From positions 372,001-436,000 of the forward strand of contig CAWDXD010000038.1 of assembly GCA_963806145.1 (NCBI GenBank): a DNA stretch of 64,000 bases. The letters are read 5' to 3'. The stretch comes from DASXKD01 sp963806145. Lineage in GTDB: Bacteria > Actinomycetota > Actinomycetes > Streptosporangiales > Streptosporangiaceae. The position numbers and the translations under genes are program-made. Below, in pieces: positions 24,765-33,472 of the stretch (positions are counted from its first letter, which is position 1; every line of letters begins with the position of its first letter). The notes under the pieces are model-generated. The model searched no databases. It was not told the origin of the DNA and was given only the letters and a program-made list of their open reading frames with translations.

Positions 24765-27305
24765 TCAGAGCCGGGGGTCGACCGGCTCGCTTTCCAGGGC
24801 CAGCACGCCGAACACGCACTCGTGCACGCGGAACAGCGGCTCGCGCCGCGTGAACCGGTCCAGTGCCTCGGCTCCCAGCGCGAACTCACCGGCGGCCAGC
24901 GACTGTTTACGGGACAGGTTGCGGCCGGCGAGCCGGCCGAGGTTGGCGGGGATGGCGTATTCGGGCCCGTAGATGATCCGGAGGTACTCCGGCCCGCGGC
25001 ATTTCATCCCGTGCTGGGCGACCCCGTGCCGCAGGCGGGTGACCGGGGCAAGCGGCTTGGCCACCATCCCCTCACCGCCGGCCCCGGTGAGCCGCTCCCA
25101 CCAGGCGGTCACCGCGGCACCGGACTCCTCGTCGCCGAGGTCGGCCACGATGTGCCTGGTGGGCACGATGAGCGGGTCGGCCGCGGCCAGGCGTTCCGCG
25201 GCGTTCAGGTGCCAGCGGTGGTCCCGGGAGAAGAACGTGCCGGCCGAGCCGGCCAGCACCTGGAACGGCGCGAGCCGCACGTCGGCCAGGGAGCGCACCG
25301 GCCAGACGTAGTGACGGTACGCGGCGGTGTAGGACCGGGCCGCCGCGAGCCGCTCCCGGGTCCGGTCGCGCAGCGCCGCGACGTCCGCGCCCCGGCGGAG
25401 CGCTTCCTCGCATGCTTCGCCGGCTGCCGTCAGCCCGGCCACGGCGGCGGCGCCCACCGCCGCGTACTGGCCGCGCACCAGGTCCTCTGCCTTGAGTGAC
25501 CAGGGCATGATCTCGCAGTCCAGCGCCGCCCAGTCGCCGAGTTCGGCCCACAGCCCGGTTTCGGCCAGTGCCGCGGTCACCCGGCCGAGCAGGGCCTCTT
25601 CGAGCCGCGCGTCGGTGAAGAACCGGCGGCCGGTGCGGGTGTACACCACGCCGCTGCGCTCGCTGCCGAACCAGTCCGCCGCGGCCTGCGGCGTCCGGCA
25701 GGCGATCACGACCGCCCGCGAGCCCATGTGCTTCTCCTCGCAGATCACCTGGGCGACCCCGGCCCGCCGGTACGCGGCCAGCGCGTCCGCCGGATGCTCC
25801 AGCAGGCCGGGCCTGGTGCTGGCGGGCACGGGCGGCATCGTCGGCGGGAGGTAGATCAGCCACCGCGGGTCGGCCGCGAACCGGCTCATCACCTCCAGGG
25901 CCGCGGCCGCGTTCTGCTCCGGGACGGTCACCCGGCCGCGCAGCCCGGTGGTGATTCCCCGCCTGCCGAGCACGTCCGCCACGTCGAGAACCGACCGTGG
26001 GCCTGCTGCGCCGAGGGCCGGCGCCTGCGGCTCGGCGGGCACGGTCAGCGGCCGGGCCGGCTGGTAGTAGGTCATGCCGGCGGGCACCGAGACCAGCTCC
26101 CGCTCCGGGTAGCGCAGTGCGGTGAGGCGGCCGCCGAAGACGCAGCCGGTGTCGATGCAGATCGTGTTGTTCACCCAGGTGGCCTCGGGTACCGGGGTGT
26201 GGCCGTACACCACGGCCGCCTTGCCCCGGTAGTCCTGTGCCCACGGGTACCGGACGGGCAGGCCGAACTCGTCGGTCTCCCCGGTGGTCTCGCCGTACAG
26301 CGCGAAGGCCCGGACCGCGGCGGACGCGCGCCCGTGCATCTCCTCGGGCAGGCCGGCGTGCGCGACCACCAGCCGCCCCGAGTCCAGCACGTAGTGGCTC
26401 ACCAGGCCGTCAAGGAACGCGGCGACCTCGGCGGAGAATGCCGCGGGCTCCGCGCCGAGCTGGGCGAGCGACTCGGCCAGGCCGTGGCTGCGCCGGACGT
26501 CGCGGCCGCGCAGCGCGCGCAGCAGCTTGACCTCGTGGTTGCCCGGAACGCAGAGCGCGGCGCCGGACGCCACCATGCCCATCACCGTGCGCAGCACGCC
26601 CGGCGTGTCAGGGCCGCGGTCGACCAGGTCGCCGAGGAATACCGCGGTGCGCCCGGCCTGGTGGCGGCGGGACCCGTCCTGGTCCGGTGCGTAGCCGAGC
26701 AGGTCCAGCAGGCTGGCCAGTTCCGGCTGGCAGCCGTGCACGTCGCCGATGATGTCGAAGGGCCCGTGCAGTCCGGACTTGTCGGCCCAGGCGGGCTCCC
26801 GGACGATCCGCGCCGCGTCCACCTGCGCCGCGCCGCGCAGCCGGAACACCCGGCGGAACCCCTCGCGCTCCAGCCGCCCGGCCGACCTGGCCAGGGCCGC
26901 GTGCTGCCGCCGGACCACCCCGGCGCCGAACGCACGGTCCGGGCGGGCCTGGTTGCGCTGCACGCAGACCTGCTCGGGCACGTCGAGCACGATCGCCACC
27001 GGCAGGACGTGCTGGTCGCGGGCCAGCTCCAGCAGCGGGCGGCGCGCGTCCGGCTGCACGTTCGTCGCGTCGACCACGGTGAGCCTGCCGAGCTTGAGCC
27101 GCCCGGCGGCGACAGCGTGCAGCGCGGTGAAGGCCGCCGCGGTGACCGACTGGTCGTTCTCGTCGTCGCCGACCAGGCCGCGGAAGGCGTCCGAGGACAG
27201 CACCTCTGTCGGCCGGAAATGCCGGGCCGCGAAGCTGGACTTGCCGGACCCGCTCACGCCGACCAGGACGATCAGGCACAGTCCAGGGATCTTGAGATCG
27301 GTCAC
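24765..27305 (-). CDS. pnkp: bacterial polynucleotide kinase-phosphatase (RNA repair)
   Basis: An 846-residue three-module RNA repair enzyme. The N-terminal kinase has P-loop GVSGSGKSS (residues ~14-22) and phosphorylates 5'-OH RNA ends. The central metallophosphatase has DIIGDVHGC, GDLVDRGPD, GNHE, AHAGL and YGHTPVP, and removes 2',3'-cyclic phosphates. The C-terminal adenylyltransferase/ligase-like part has the nucleotidyl-Lys motif EEKHMGSR and later EGMVAKP. This matches Clostridium thermocellum Pnkp (~870 residues). The GTG 27305 start overlaps the stop of the Hen1 gene (GTGA), so the two are translationally coupled. The Hen1 partner supplies the methyl mark and ligase activation. Confidence 0.95.
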   Translation of the reverse strand: MTDLKIPGLCLIVLVGVSGSGKSSFAARHFRPTEVLSSDAFRGLVGDDENDQSVTAAAFTALHAVAAGRLKLGRLTVVDATNVQPDARRPLLELARDQHVLPVAIVLDVPEQVCVQRNQARPDRAFGAGVVRRQHAALARSAGRLEREGFRRVFRLRGAAQVDAARIVREPAWADKSGLHGPFDIIGDVHGCQPELASLLDLLGYAPDQDGSRRHQAGRTAVFLGDLVDRGPDTPGVLRTVMGMVASGAALCVPGNHEVKLLRALRGRDVRRSHGLAESLAQLGAEPAAFSAEVAAFLDGLVSHYVLDSGRLVVAHAGLPEEMHGRASAAVRAFALYGETTGETDEFGLPVRYPWAQDYRGKAAVVYGHTPVPEATWVNNTICIDTGCVFGGRLTALRYPERELVSVPAGMTYYQPARPLTVPAEPQAPALGAAGPRSVLDVADVLGRRGITTGLRGRVTVPEQNAAAALEVMSRFAADPRWLIYLPPTMPPVPASTRPGLLEHPADALAAYRRAGVAQVICEEKHMGSRAVVIACRTPQAAADWFGSERSGVVYTRTGRRFFTDARLEEALLGRVTAALAETGLWAELGDWAALDCEIMPWSLKAEDLVRGQYAAVGAAAVAGLTAAGEACEEALRRGADVAALRDRTRERLAAARSYTAAYRHYVWPVRSLADVRLAPFQVLAGSAGTFFSRDHRWHLNAAERLAAADPLIVPTRHIVADLGDEESGAAVTAWWERLTGAGGEGMVAKPLAPVTRLRHGVAQHGMKCRGPEYLRIIYGPEYAIPANLGRLAGRNLSRKQSLAAGEFALGAEALDRFTRREPLFRVHECVFGVLALESEPVDPRL

Positions 27306-28774
27306 GGCCGCGGCACCGCCTCGCGCACCGTCGTGGCCCGGGCCGCCGGAGCCCGGGCCGCCGGGGCTGGCGCCGCGCGGTGCAGCACCGCCATCTGCGT
27401 GGGCGGCCCGGCCTGCGGGTCCTCCGCACCGACCGGCTCGAACCGCACCGAGTAGCCGTGCGCCCGCGCGGCCGCCTCCGCCCAGGCCCGGAACGCGGCC
27501 CGGCCCCACTCGAACCTGTGGTCCGGGTGGCGCAGCTCGCCGGGGCGCAGCGCCGGGTAATGCGGGTTGTAGTCGGCATTCGGGGTGGTGATGATCACGG
27601 TTCCCGGTGCGGCACTGCCCAGCACGGCCTGCTCGAACGCGGGCAGGCGGTCCGGGTCGATGTGCTCGGCCACCTCCATGAGCACGGCCGCGTCGTAGCC
27701 GGCCAGGCGGCGGTCAGCGTAGGTCAGGGCGCCCTGCAGCAGCCGGAGCCGGTCCCGCTGCCGCGGTGCCATCTCGTCGGTGTGCAGGCGGCGGGCGGCG
27801 CGTTCCAGCGCGGCGGGGGAAGCGTCGACGCCGACGATCTCGTCGAACTGCGGGTCGGCGAGCAGCAGCGCCAGCAGGCGGCCGTCCCCGCAGCCCAGGT
27901 CGAGGACGCGGCGCGCCCCGGCGGCCCGAAGTTCGCGCAGTACCGCCGCGGCGCGCCGGTCGCGCAGCGAGACGTGTTCCGCTGCCCCGGTGCCGTCCTG
28001 CTCGGCGGCGTCGCGCTCGGCGGTCCTGGTCTCGGGGCCGCCGAGGTCCTCGTCGAGCAGGCGGGCCGTGGCCTCCCGGACCAGGCCGGGCTGGTGGCGC
28101 AGGTAGCGGCGGACGATCAGGTCCCGGTCGGGATGCCCGGCCAGCCACTGCGCCGCGCCCCCGGCCAGCTTGTCGATCTCGTCCCTGCTCACCCAGTAGT
28201 GCTTGTCGTCGTCGAGCACCGGCAGCAGCACGTAGAGCTGGCCGAGCAGGTCACGCACCCGGCACGCGGCGGAGATGCGCACGTCGAAGTAGGGGCTGTC
28301 ACCCCAGTGGGGGAAGGCCGGGTCCAGCGGTATCGCCTGTGCGCGCACCTGGTAGCCGAGCGGTTCGAACAGCCTTCGCAGCAGCTCCTCGCCGCCCCGG
28401 CAGCGCAGCACGGGCAGCCGCGCCGCCAGGTCCAGCGGGGCGTCGGCCAGGCCCGGCCGGTCCGCGCACTCGCCGCGCAGCGCGGTGCCGAACAACTTGC
28501 GCAGCGCCACCGCCAGCAGTGAGGAGGCGGCATAGGGACGGTCGTTGACGTAGGCGGCGAGCGGGAACGGCCCGTCACGGCTGCGCCGTGCCAGCGTGAC
28601 CGGGTCGGCCTCGCACAGCAGCGCGGCGGTGCAGCGGCCGGGCTCTGCCTCGGGGTAGAAGACGTGCGCCGTTCCCCAGCCCATCGCGACCGAGCGCACG
28701 GTGGCGGGGTTCTTGTGCAGCAGGAACCCGAGGTCCGTCGCGGGCGGCGTGGTGTTCGTGAGGGTGAGCAGCAT
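27302..28774 (-). CDS. hen1: 3'-terminal RNA ribose 2'-O-methyltransferase Hen1
   Basis: A 490-residue bacterial Hen1. The N-terminal ~240 residues (starting MLLTLTNTTPPATDLGFLL) form the domain that activates Pnkp ligation. The C-terminal methyltransferase shows VLDLGCGDGRLLALLL (SAM), the metal-binding signature MEVAEHIDPDRLPAF and the downstream His region HPDHRFEW. The enzyme methylates the 2'-OH at the break before sealing, which blocks re-cutting by ribotoxins. It is the first gene of the pair, overlapping pnkp by 4 bp. Confidence 0.95.
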   Translation of the reverse strand: MLLTLTNTTPPATDLGFLLHKNPATVRSVAMGWGTAHVFYPEAEPGRCTAALLCEADPVTLARRSRDGPFPLAAYVNDRPYAASSLLAVALRKLFGTALRGECADRPGLADAPLDLAARLPVLRCRGGEELLRRLFEPLGYQVRAQAIPLDPAFPHWGDSPYFDVRISAACRVRDLLGQLYVLLPVLDDDKHYWVSRDEIDKLAGGAAQWLAGHPDRDLIVRRYLRHQPGLVREATARLLDEDLGGPETRTAERDAAEQDGTGAAEHVSLRDRRAAAVLRELRAAGARRVLDLGCGDGRLLALLLADPQFDEIVGVDASPAALERAARRLHTDEMAPRQRDRLRLLQGALTYADRRLAGYDAAVLMEVAEHIDPDRLPAFEQAVLGSAAPGTVIITTPNADYNPHYPALRPGELRHPDHRFEWGRAAFRAWAEAAARAHGYSVRFEPVGAEDPQAGPPTQMAVLHRAAPAPAARAPAARATTVREAVPRP

Positions 28775-28808
28775 GGCGGGTTCCTGGTGGCAGCGCGTGG
28801 CCGGGCGA

Positions 28809-30272
28809 TCAGCCTACGCGGGCGACGGCCGCCCGTCGCCCGGGTTTACGGCCGGGCGACGGGCGCCCTCGGCGGGTGACCGCCAGCGCGGTGGCCGCGC
28901 CGAGCACGGACAGGCCCGCGGAGACCGCCAGCGCCGGGCGGAACCCGGCCGCCACCTGGTCCGGGGTGCCGAGGTGCCCGGTGGCGGTGAACACCGCGGT
29001 GACGACGGCGACCCCGAACACCCCGCCGAACCGCTGCAGGGTGTTGTTCACCCCGGAGGCCTTGCCCATGTCCGCTGGCGGCACCGCACTCAGCGCCGCG
29101 GTCGGCGTCGCGGGCAGCACCATCGAGATGCCGGCGCCGGCGATGACGAACGGCAGGATCAACTCGGAGTAGGACACGGTGGCCGTCGCGATCAGGGCGA
29201 TCCAGGCGAACCCGGCCGCCTGCAGCGTCAGCCCGAGGAGCATCAGCGGGCGCGGCCCGAGCCGGTCGGTCAGCCTGCCCGCCAGTGGCGCGATCAGGAC
29301 AGGGGTGGCCGTCCAGGGCAGGAACCGCAGCCCGGCGCCGAGCGGGGAGAAGCCGAGGCCGAGCTGGAAGTACTGGGCAGCCAGGAAAGCGGCCGAGAAC
29401 AGCGCCGACGACTGGAGGAACCCGGTGGCGTTGGCGGCGGTGAAGGCGCGGATCCGCAGCAGCCGCGCCGGCAGCATCGGCTCCGGCGCGCGCCGCTCCC
29501 AGGCGGCGAACGCGGCCAGCGCGGCCGCGCCGAGGGCGAAGGCCGCGATGACCTCGCTGGTGCCCCAGCCAGCCTCGCCGCCGCGCACCAGGCCCCAGAG
29601 GATGCCGCCGGCCGCGGCGGTCACCAGCACCACGCCGGGAAGGTCGAGCCTGGTGGCGGGCCCGCGGGATTCGCCGAGCTTCAGCACCGAGCCGATCGCG
29701 GCGGCGAGCCCGATCGGCACGTTGACCCAGAAGATCCAGTGCCAGTTCAGGCCCTGCACCACGGCGCCGCCGACCAGCGGGCCGCCGGCGACCGCCAGCC
29801 CGGCGATACCGCCCCAGATGCCGACGATGGCGCCGCGGCGCTGGGCCGGCCAGGCCGTGGTCAGGATGGTCAGGCTCAGCGGGGTGACGATCGCCGCGCC
29901 GATCCCCTGCACCGCCCGCGCCGCGATCAGGGTGCTGGCGCTGGGCGCGAGCGCGCACGCGGCCGAGGCAGCGGTGAACAGCAGCAGCCCCGCGACGTAG
30001 ACCCGGCGGCGGCCGAGCCGGTCGCCGACGGCCGCGGCGGTGATGATCCCGGCCGCGAACGAGAGCGTGTACGCGTTGACCGTCCACTCCAGGGTGGACA
30101 CGCTGCCGCCCAGGTCATGGTGGACCGCTGGCAGGGCGGTGATCACCACCAGGGCATCCAGCGCGACCATGAAGAAGGCGGCCGAGGTGAGCACCAGCGC
30201 CCAGCCGCGCGACGGCTCAGGCAGGGAGAGCTGCCGTGCTTGGCGCCGCCCGGCAGGCCAGGTGAGTCCCAT
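28809..30272 (-). CDS. MFS drug exporter, DHA2 (14-TM) type
   Basis: A 487-residue major facilitator protein of the EmrB/QacA class. TM1 carries ALVLTSAAFFMVALDALVV, with the Asp typical of this group. Motif A-like GDRLGRRRVYVAG follows TM2, and motif C-type GGPLVGGAVV is in TM5. ATG 30272 is chosen because GGAGGA lies 6 bases upstream. It lies 34 bp after the Hen1 start region on the same strand but upstream of it. Substrate unknown; multidrug or metabolite export is the family role. Confidence 0.9.
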   Translation of the reverse strand: MGLTWPAGRRQARQLSLPEPSRGWALVLTSAAFFMVALDALVVITALPAVHHDLGGSVSTLEWTVNAYTLSFAAGIITAAAVGDRLGRRRVYVAGLLLFTAASAACALAPSASTLIAARAVQGIGAAIVTPLSLTILTTAWPAQRRGAIVGIWGGIAGLAVAGGPLVGGAVVQGLNWHWIFWVNVPIGLAAAIGSVLKLGESRGPATRLDLPGVVLVTAAAGGILWGLVRGGEAGWGTSEVIAAFALGAAALAAFAAWERRAPEPMLPARLLRIRAFTAANATGFLQSSALFSAAFLAAQYFQLGLGFSPLGAGLRFLPWTATPVLIAPLAGRLTDRLGPRPLMLLGLTLQAAGFAWIALIATATVSYSELILPFVIAGAGISMVLPATPTAALSAVPPADMGKASGVNNTLQRFGGVFGVAVVTAVFTATGHLGTPDQVAAGFRPALAVSAGLSVLGAATALAVTRRGRPSPGRKPGRRAAVARVG

Positions 30273-30365
30273 GTCAGTCCTCCGAGGGCCGTGCGGCGGC
30301 ACCTGTGGTGCCTGGCGACCGCCCGGCTCACCTGGCCTACGCAAGAAACGGGCCGGATTCGACAG

Positions 30366-31649
30366 CTATCCCGGGTTTTCCTCGGCAGGCTCCGTCGTGG
30401 CCCGGTTCGCGGCCCGGCGCTCCAGCTCGCCGCGGAGCGGGCCGTTGCCGGTGGCCTCGATGGCCAGGGCCCAGGCCGCAGTGGCCGCCCCTGTGTCGCC
30501 TGCGCGGTCGAGCAGGTCGGCGTGTGCCGCGTGCAGCGGCGCATACCCGGCCAGCGTGCCCGCGGCCAGCACCGGTGCCAGGACCGCCAGGCCCGCCCGG
30601 GGCCCGTCGGCCATCCCGACCGCCACCGCCCGGTTGATCTCGATCACCGGGGAAGGCGCCCGGCGGGCCAGTTCGCCGTAGAGCACCGCGATCTGCGGCC
30701 AGTCGGTGTCCTCGAACCGCGGCGCCTGGGCGTGCAGCGCCGCGATCGCGGCCTGCACCTGGTAGGGGCCAGGTGCGCGGCGCGCCAGGGCGGCGTCGAG
30801 GAGCGCGGCGCCCTCGGTGATCATCCGCCGGTCCCAGCGCGCCCGGTCCTGCTCGGCCAGGGTCACCGGGCGGGCGTCAGCGTCCAGGCGGGCCGCCGCG
30901 CGGGAATGGTGCAGCAGCATCAGGGCGAGCAGGCCGGCCGCCTCCGGGTCGGCGGGCAGCAGCCGGTGCAGCAGCCGCCCCAGCCAGATGGCCTCCTCGC
31001 ACAGATCGGCGCGGACCAGCGCCGCTGCACTGCGGGTGGCCGCATACCCCTCGTTGAACACCAGGTAGACCACGGCCAGCACGCCGGCCAGCCGCAGCGG
31101 CAGCGCGTCCGGGGCGGGCACCTCGAACCGGATGCCCGCCTCCCGGATCTTGCGCTTGGCCCGCACCAGCCGCTGCGCGATGGTGGGCTCCGGCAGCAGG
31201 AACGCCGCCGCGATCTCCCGCGTGGTCAGGCCCGCCGCGTAGCGCAGCGTCAGCGCGACCCGCACCTCCGGGGCGAGGGCGGGATGGCAGCAGGCGAAGA
31301 TCAGCCCCAGGCGCTCGTCCTCCATCAGCAGGCCCTCCTGCACCGGCTCGCCTTCCTGGCCGGCCGCGGCCAGCGTGCCTTCGTCCAGCCCGTGCCGGGC
31401 CACCGGCCGGTCGCGGCGCAACTGGTCGACCGCCTTCCGCCACGCGGTCAGGGTCAGCCAGGCGCCGGGGTTGGGCGGCACGCCGTCGCGCCGCCAGGCC
31501 GTCGCCGCGGCGGTGAACGCCTCGGCCACCGCGTCCTCGGCGGCCTGCAGGTCGCCGAGCCGCCGCGAGACTACCGCCACCACCGCCGTCCACTCGTACC
31601 TGAAGGCACGCTCCAGCGCGGCGGCTGTTACTCCATCGCCGTCTGCCAA
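30366..31649 (-). CDS. ECF42-type RNA polymerase sigma factor
   Basis: A 427-residue ECF sigma factor with C-terminal TPR-like extension. Region 2 is RYEWTAVVAVVSRRLGDLQAAEDAVAEAF. Region 4 is LTLRYAAGLTTREIAAAFLLPEPTIAQRLVRAKRKIR. The conserved YLVFNEGYAA segment opens the extension. ECF42 members lack a classical anti-sigma and travel with DGPF/YCII proteins, and one overlaps this gene upstream. The best start is TTG 31649 (GGAAGG 6 bases upstream), overlapping the YCII stop by about 20 bp. The frame is open much further 5' only because it runs antisense to trpS. Confidence 0.88.
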   Translation of the reverse strand: MADGDGVTAAALERAFRYEWTAVVAVVSRRLGDLQAAEDAVAEAFTAAATAWRRDGVPPNPGAWLTLTAWRKAVDQLRRDRPVARHGLDEGTLAAAGQEGEPVQEGLLMEDERLGLIFACCHPALAPEVRVALTLRYAAGLTTREIAAAFLLPEPTIAQRLVRAKRKIREAGIRFEVPAPDALPLRLAGVLAVVYLVFNEGYAATRSAAALVRADLCEEAIWLGRLLHRLLPADPEAAGLLALMLLHHSRAAARLDADARPVTLAEQDRARWDRRMITEGAALLDAALARRAPGPYQVQAAIAALHAQAPRFEDTDWPQIAVLYGELARRAPSPVIEINRAVAVGMADGPRAGLAVLAPVLAAGTLAGYAPLHAAHADLLDRAGDTGAATAAWALAIEATGNGPLRGELERRAANRATTEPAEENPG

Positions 31650-31996
31650 GGCATGCCTTCCCGCACCGGCCGCACCTCCACGGTGCCGTAGCGCATGACG
31701 GGCATCTTGGCCGCCCAGTCCAGCGCCACGTCCAGGCTGCCGGCTTCCAGCAGGTAGAAGCCGAGCAGGTGCTCCTTGGTCTCGGCGAACGGCCCGTCGG
31801 TGAGCAGCCGCTCCCCCTCGCCCAGCCGGATCGTGGTGGCCGTGTCCGGCCAGGTGAGCTGCTCCGCGCCGAGCAGCACGCCCGCCTGCCTGATGGCGGC
31901 CGTGTAGTCGAGCCAGTCCTCGATCACCCCTTCGGCGGCCGGGCGCGGGTTCTCGCTGGCGCCCGGCACGGCGTAGATCAGCAGCGCGTACTTCAT
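31628..31996 (-). CDS. YCII/DGPF-domain protein, ECF42 partner
   Basis: A 122-residue dimeric alpha-beta barrel protein with the defining LTDGPFAETKEHLLGFYL motif and a conserved His/Asp pair typical of YciI-like folds. DGPF proteins are genetically tied to ECF42 sigma factors and are thought to act in signalling; no biochemical role is settled. GGGAGG precedes the ATG. Overlap with the sigma gene implies translational coupling. A second such pair is at 41.2-42.8 kb. Confidence 0.9.
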   Translation of the reverse strand: MKYALLIYAVPGASENPRPAAEGVIEDWLDYTAAIRQAGVLLGAEQLTWPDTATTIRLGEGERLLTDGPFAETKEHLLGFYLLEAGSLDVALDWAAKMPVMRYGTVEVRPVREGMPWQTAME

Positions 31997-32165
31997 CGCG
32001 GCCTCCCTGCTGTGTGCTGCGGCCGCCGGCGGCGGCCGGGTTCACGGGTACAACGCAGGCCCGGCGGCCAGATCGACACCTCCGGCCGGTGAATTTCCGC
32101 CGGACCTGGACGCGGCGCCGTGCCAGGGCTCGCGCCACCGGCCCGGCTCCCCTTATTCTGGTGGC

Positions 32166-32204
32166 ATGCAGCGCACCGGCACCTTCGCGTGGTGGCCGTC
32201 CTAG
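32166..32204 (+). CDS. tryptophan leader peptide (MQRTGTFAWWPS)
   Basis: A 12-residue ORF with tandem Trp codons at 32190-32195 and a TAG stop at 32202. The ATG sits where transcription should begin (six bases after the -10), so it is probably leaderless. Its translation senses charged tRNA-Trp. The Trp codons lie inside the pause hairpin, as expected for an attenuator. Confidence 0.88.
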   Translation: MQRTGTFAWWPS

Positions 32205-32228
32205 GACGGTCACCGACACGCTGTGCCA

Positions 32229-32255
32229 CGGGCCGTCCGGCGGACGGCCCGTTTT
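32229..32255 (+). terminator. attenuator terminator upstream of trpS
   Basis: CGGGCCGTCC pairs perfectly with GGACGGCCCG across the loop GGC, followed by TTTT. It lies between the leader stop and the trpS ribosome-binding site. Confidence 0.9.
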
Positions 32256-32309
32256 GCTGCTCTGGCATGTGGTCCTCCCCCGGCGGCTCCCGACCTGAGG
32301 AGGAACGAC

Positions 32310-33422
32310 ATGACCGCAACCGCCATCGCACCCGGTAACCTCACCCCGGTCCCTGGCCCCCTGCCGGGGGCGCCCCGGATGCTCACCGGGGACCGGCCGA
32401 CCGGCCGGCTGCACCTCGGCCACTACGCCGGCAGCCTGGCCAACCGGATCCGGCTGCACCGCCGGTACGAGAGTTACTTCATCATCGCCGACCTGCACAT
32501 GCTCACGACGAAGAACAGCCCCGGGGAGATCGCTGAGGTCGGCCGTCACGCCGCCGACATGGTGCTCGACTCCCTGGCGGCCGGCCTGGACCCGGCGCAC
32601 TCGGTGTTCTACCTGCAATCGGCCGTGCCCGAGGTCGCCGAACTGAGCCTGCTGCTGTCCAGCCTGGTCACAGTGCCCAGGCTGCAGCGCATCCCGAGCC
32701 TGAAGGAGATGGGGCAGCACGCCGGCCAGCGCGAGATGCCGCTCGCGCTGCTCGGGTATCCCGTGCTCCAGGCCGCCGACATCCTGGCGATCCAGGCCGC
32801 GGTGGTGCCCGTCGGCAAGGACAACGCGGCGCACGTGGAGGTCGCCAGGGAGGTGGCGCGCCGGTTCAACCGCCGCTACGGGGAGGTGTTCACGGTGCCG
32901 GCCCTGGTCCCGGCGCAGGTTCCGGTGCTGCCGGGCACCGACGGCCGGGCCAAGATGAGCAAGAGCCTGGGCAACGCCATCTACCTGTCCGATCCGCCGG
33001 GCGAGGTCGCGGCGAAGGTGCGGCGCATGTACACCGACCCGGCCCGCGCCACCGCCGGGGTGCCCGGCACGGTCGAGGGCAACCCGGTGTTCGTCTACCA
33101 CGACGTCTTCAACGACCGGCCCGCCGAGGTCGCGGAACTGAAGGAGCGCTACCGGGCGGGGAAGGTCGGCGATGCCGAGGTCAAGGAGAAGCTCACCGCC
33201 GCGCTGAACCGGTTCCTGGATCCGGTCAGGGAGCGCCGGGCCGCGCTGGCGGCCGACCACGGGCTGGTGGAGGAGCTGATCGTGACCGGCACCGCGCGGA
33301 CCCGCCGCGAGGTCAAGCGCACGCTCGCGGACGTGCGGGCGACCATGGGGCTCACCGCGGCGCTGGCCGGGTTCCGCCGTGCCGCCCGGTCCCGGCACTC
33401 CGGTGTCAGGGACAGGGGCTAG
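32310..33422 (+). CDS. trpS: tryptophanyl-tRNA synthetase
   Basis: A 370-residue class Ic aminoacyl-tRNA synthetase. After an N-terminal extension the core begins GDRPTGRLHLGHYAGSL (HIGH motif as HLGH). The KMSKS motif is in GTDGRAKMSKSLGNAI, and the Trp-site YPVLQAADIL is present. ATG 32310 follows GAGGAGGAA. An attenuator with tandem Trp codons sits upstream. Such control is known for auxiliary, antibiotic-resistant TrpRS genes in Streptomyces, so this may be a second, inducible enzyme. Whether another trpS exists in the genome cannot be seen here. Confidence 0.95.
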   Translation: MTATAIAPGNLTPVPGPLPGAPRMLTGDRPTGRLHLGHYAGSLANRIRLHRRYESYFIIADLHMLTTKNSPGEIAEVGRHAADMVLDSLAAGLDPAHSVFYLQSAVPEVAELSLLLSSLVTVPRLQRIPSLKEMGQHAGQREMPLALLGYPVLQAADILAIQAAVVPVGKDNAAHVEVAREVARRFNRRYGEVFTVPALVPAQVPVLPGTDGRAKMSKSLGNAIYLSDPPGEVAAKVRRMYTDPARATAGVPGTVEGNPVFVYHDVFNDRPAEVAELKERYRAGKVGDAEVKEKLTAALNRFLDPVRERRAALAADHGLVEELIVTGTARTRREVKRTLADVRATMGLTAALAGFRRAARSRHSGVRDRG

Positions 33423-33472
33423 TGTCGCCACCGGCAAGCCTGTCCTGCCCGACGCAACTTCAGGGAGCATCC

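Larger units (their letters stand above)
32154..32255 (+). promoter_or_regulatory. tryptophan attenuator leader of trpS
   Basis: The -10 TATTCT (32154-32159) is followed by six bases and the leader ATG. Three competing helices are visible. Pause stem 1:2 pairs 32191-32200, covering the Trp codons, with 32205-32214. Antiterminator 2:3 pairs 32204-32211 with 32231-32238. Terminator 3:4 is a perfect 10-bp stem 32229-32238/32242-32251 plus TTTT. Stalling at Trp codons would free segment 2 to pair with 3 and allow read-through into trpS. Ribosome-mediated attenuation is known for an auxiliary indolmycin-resistant TrpRS gene of Streptomyces coelicolor. Confidence 0.9.

Noticed and set aside
28701..31691. 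996-residue plus-strand ORF
   Set aside because: Antisense to the MFS exporter and ECF42 sigma genes; low-complexity Arg/Gly/Gln-rich translation without motifs.
31650..33470. N-terminal extension of the sigma-factor frame (1034-residue reading)
   Set aside because: The extension runs antisense through the DGPF gene and trpS and shows no protein features. The sigma domain starts at about 31649.
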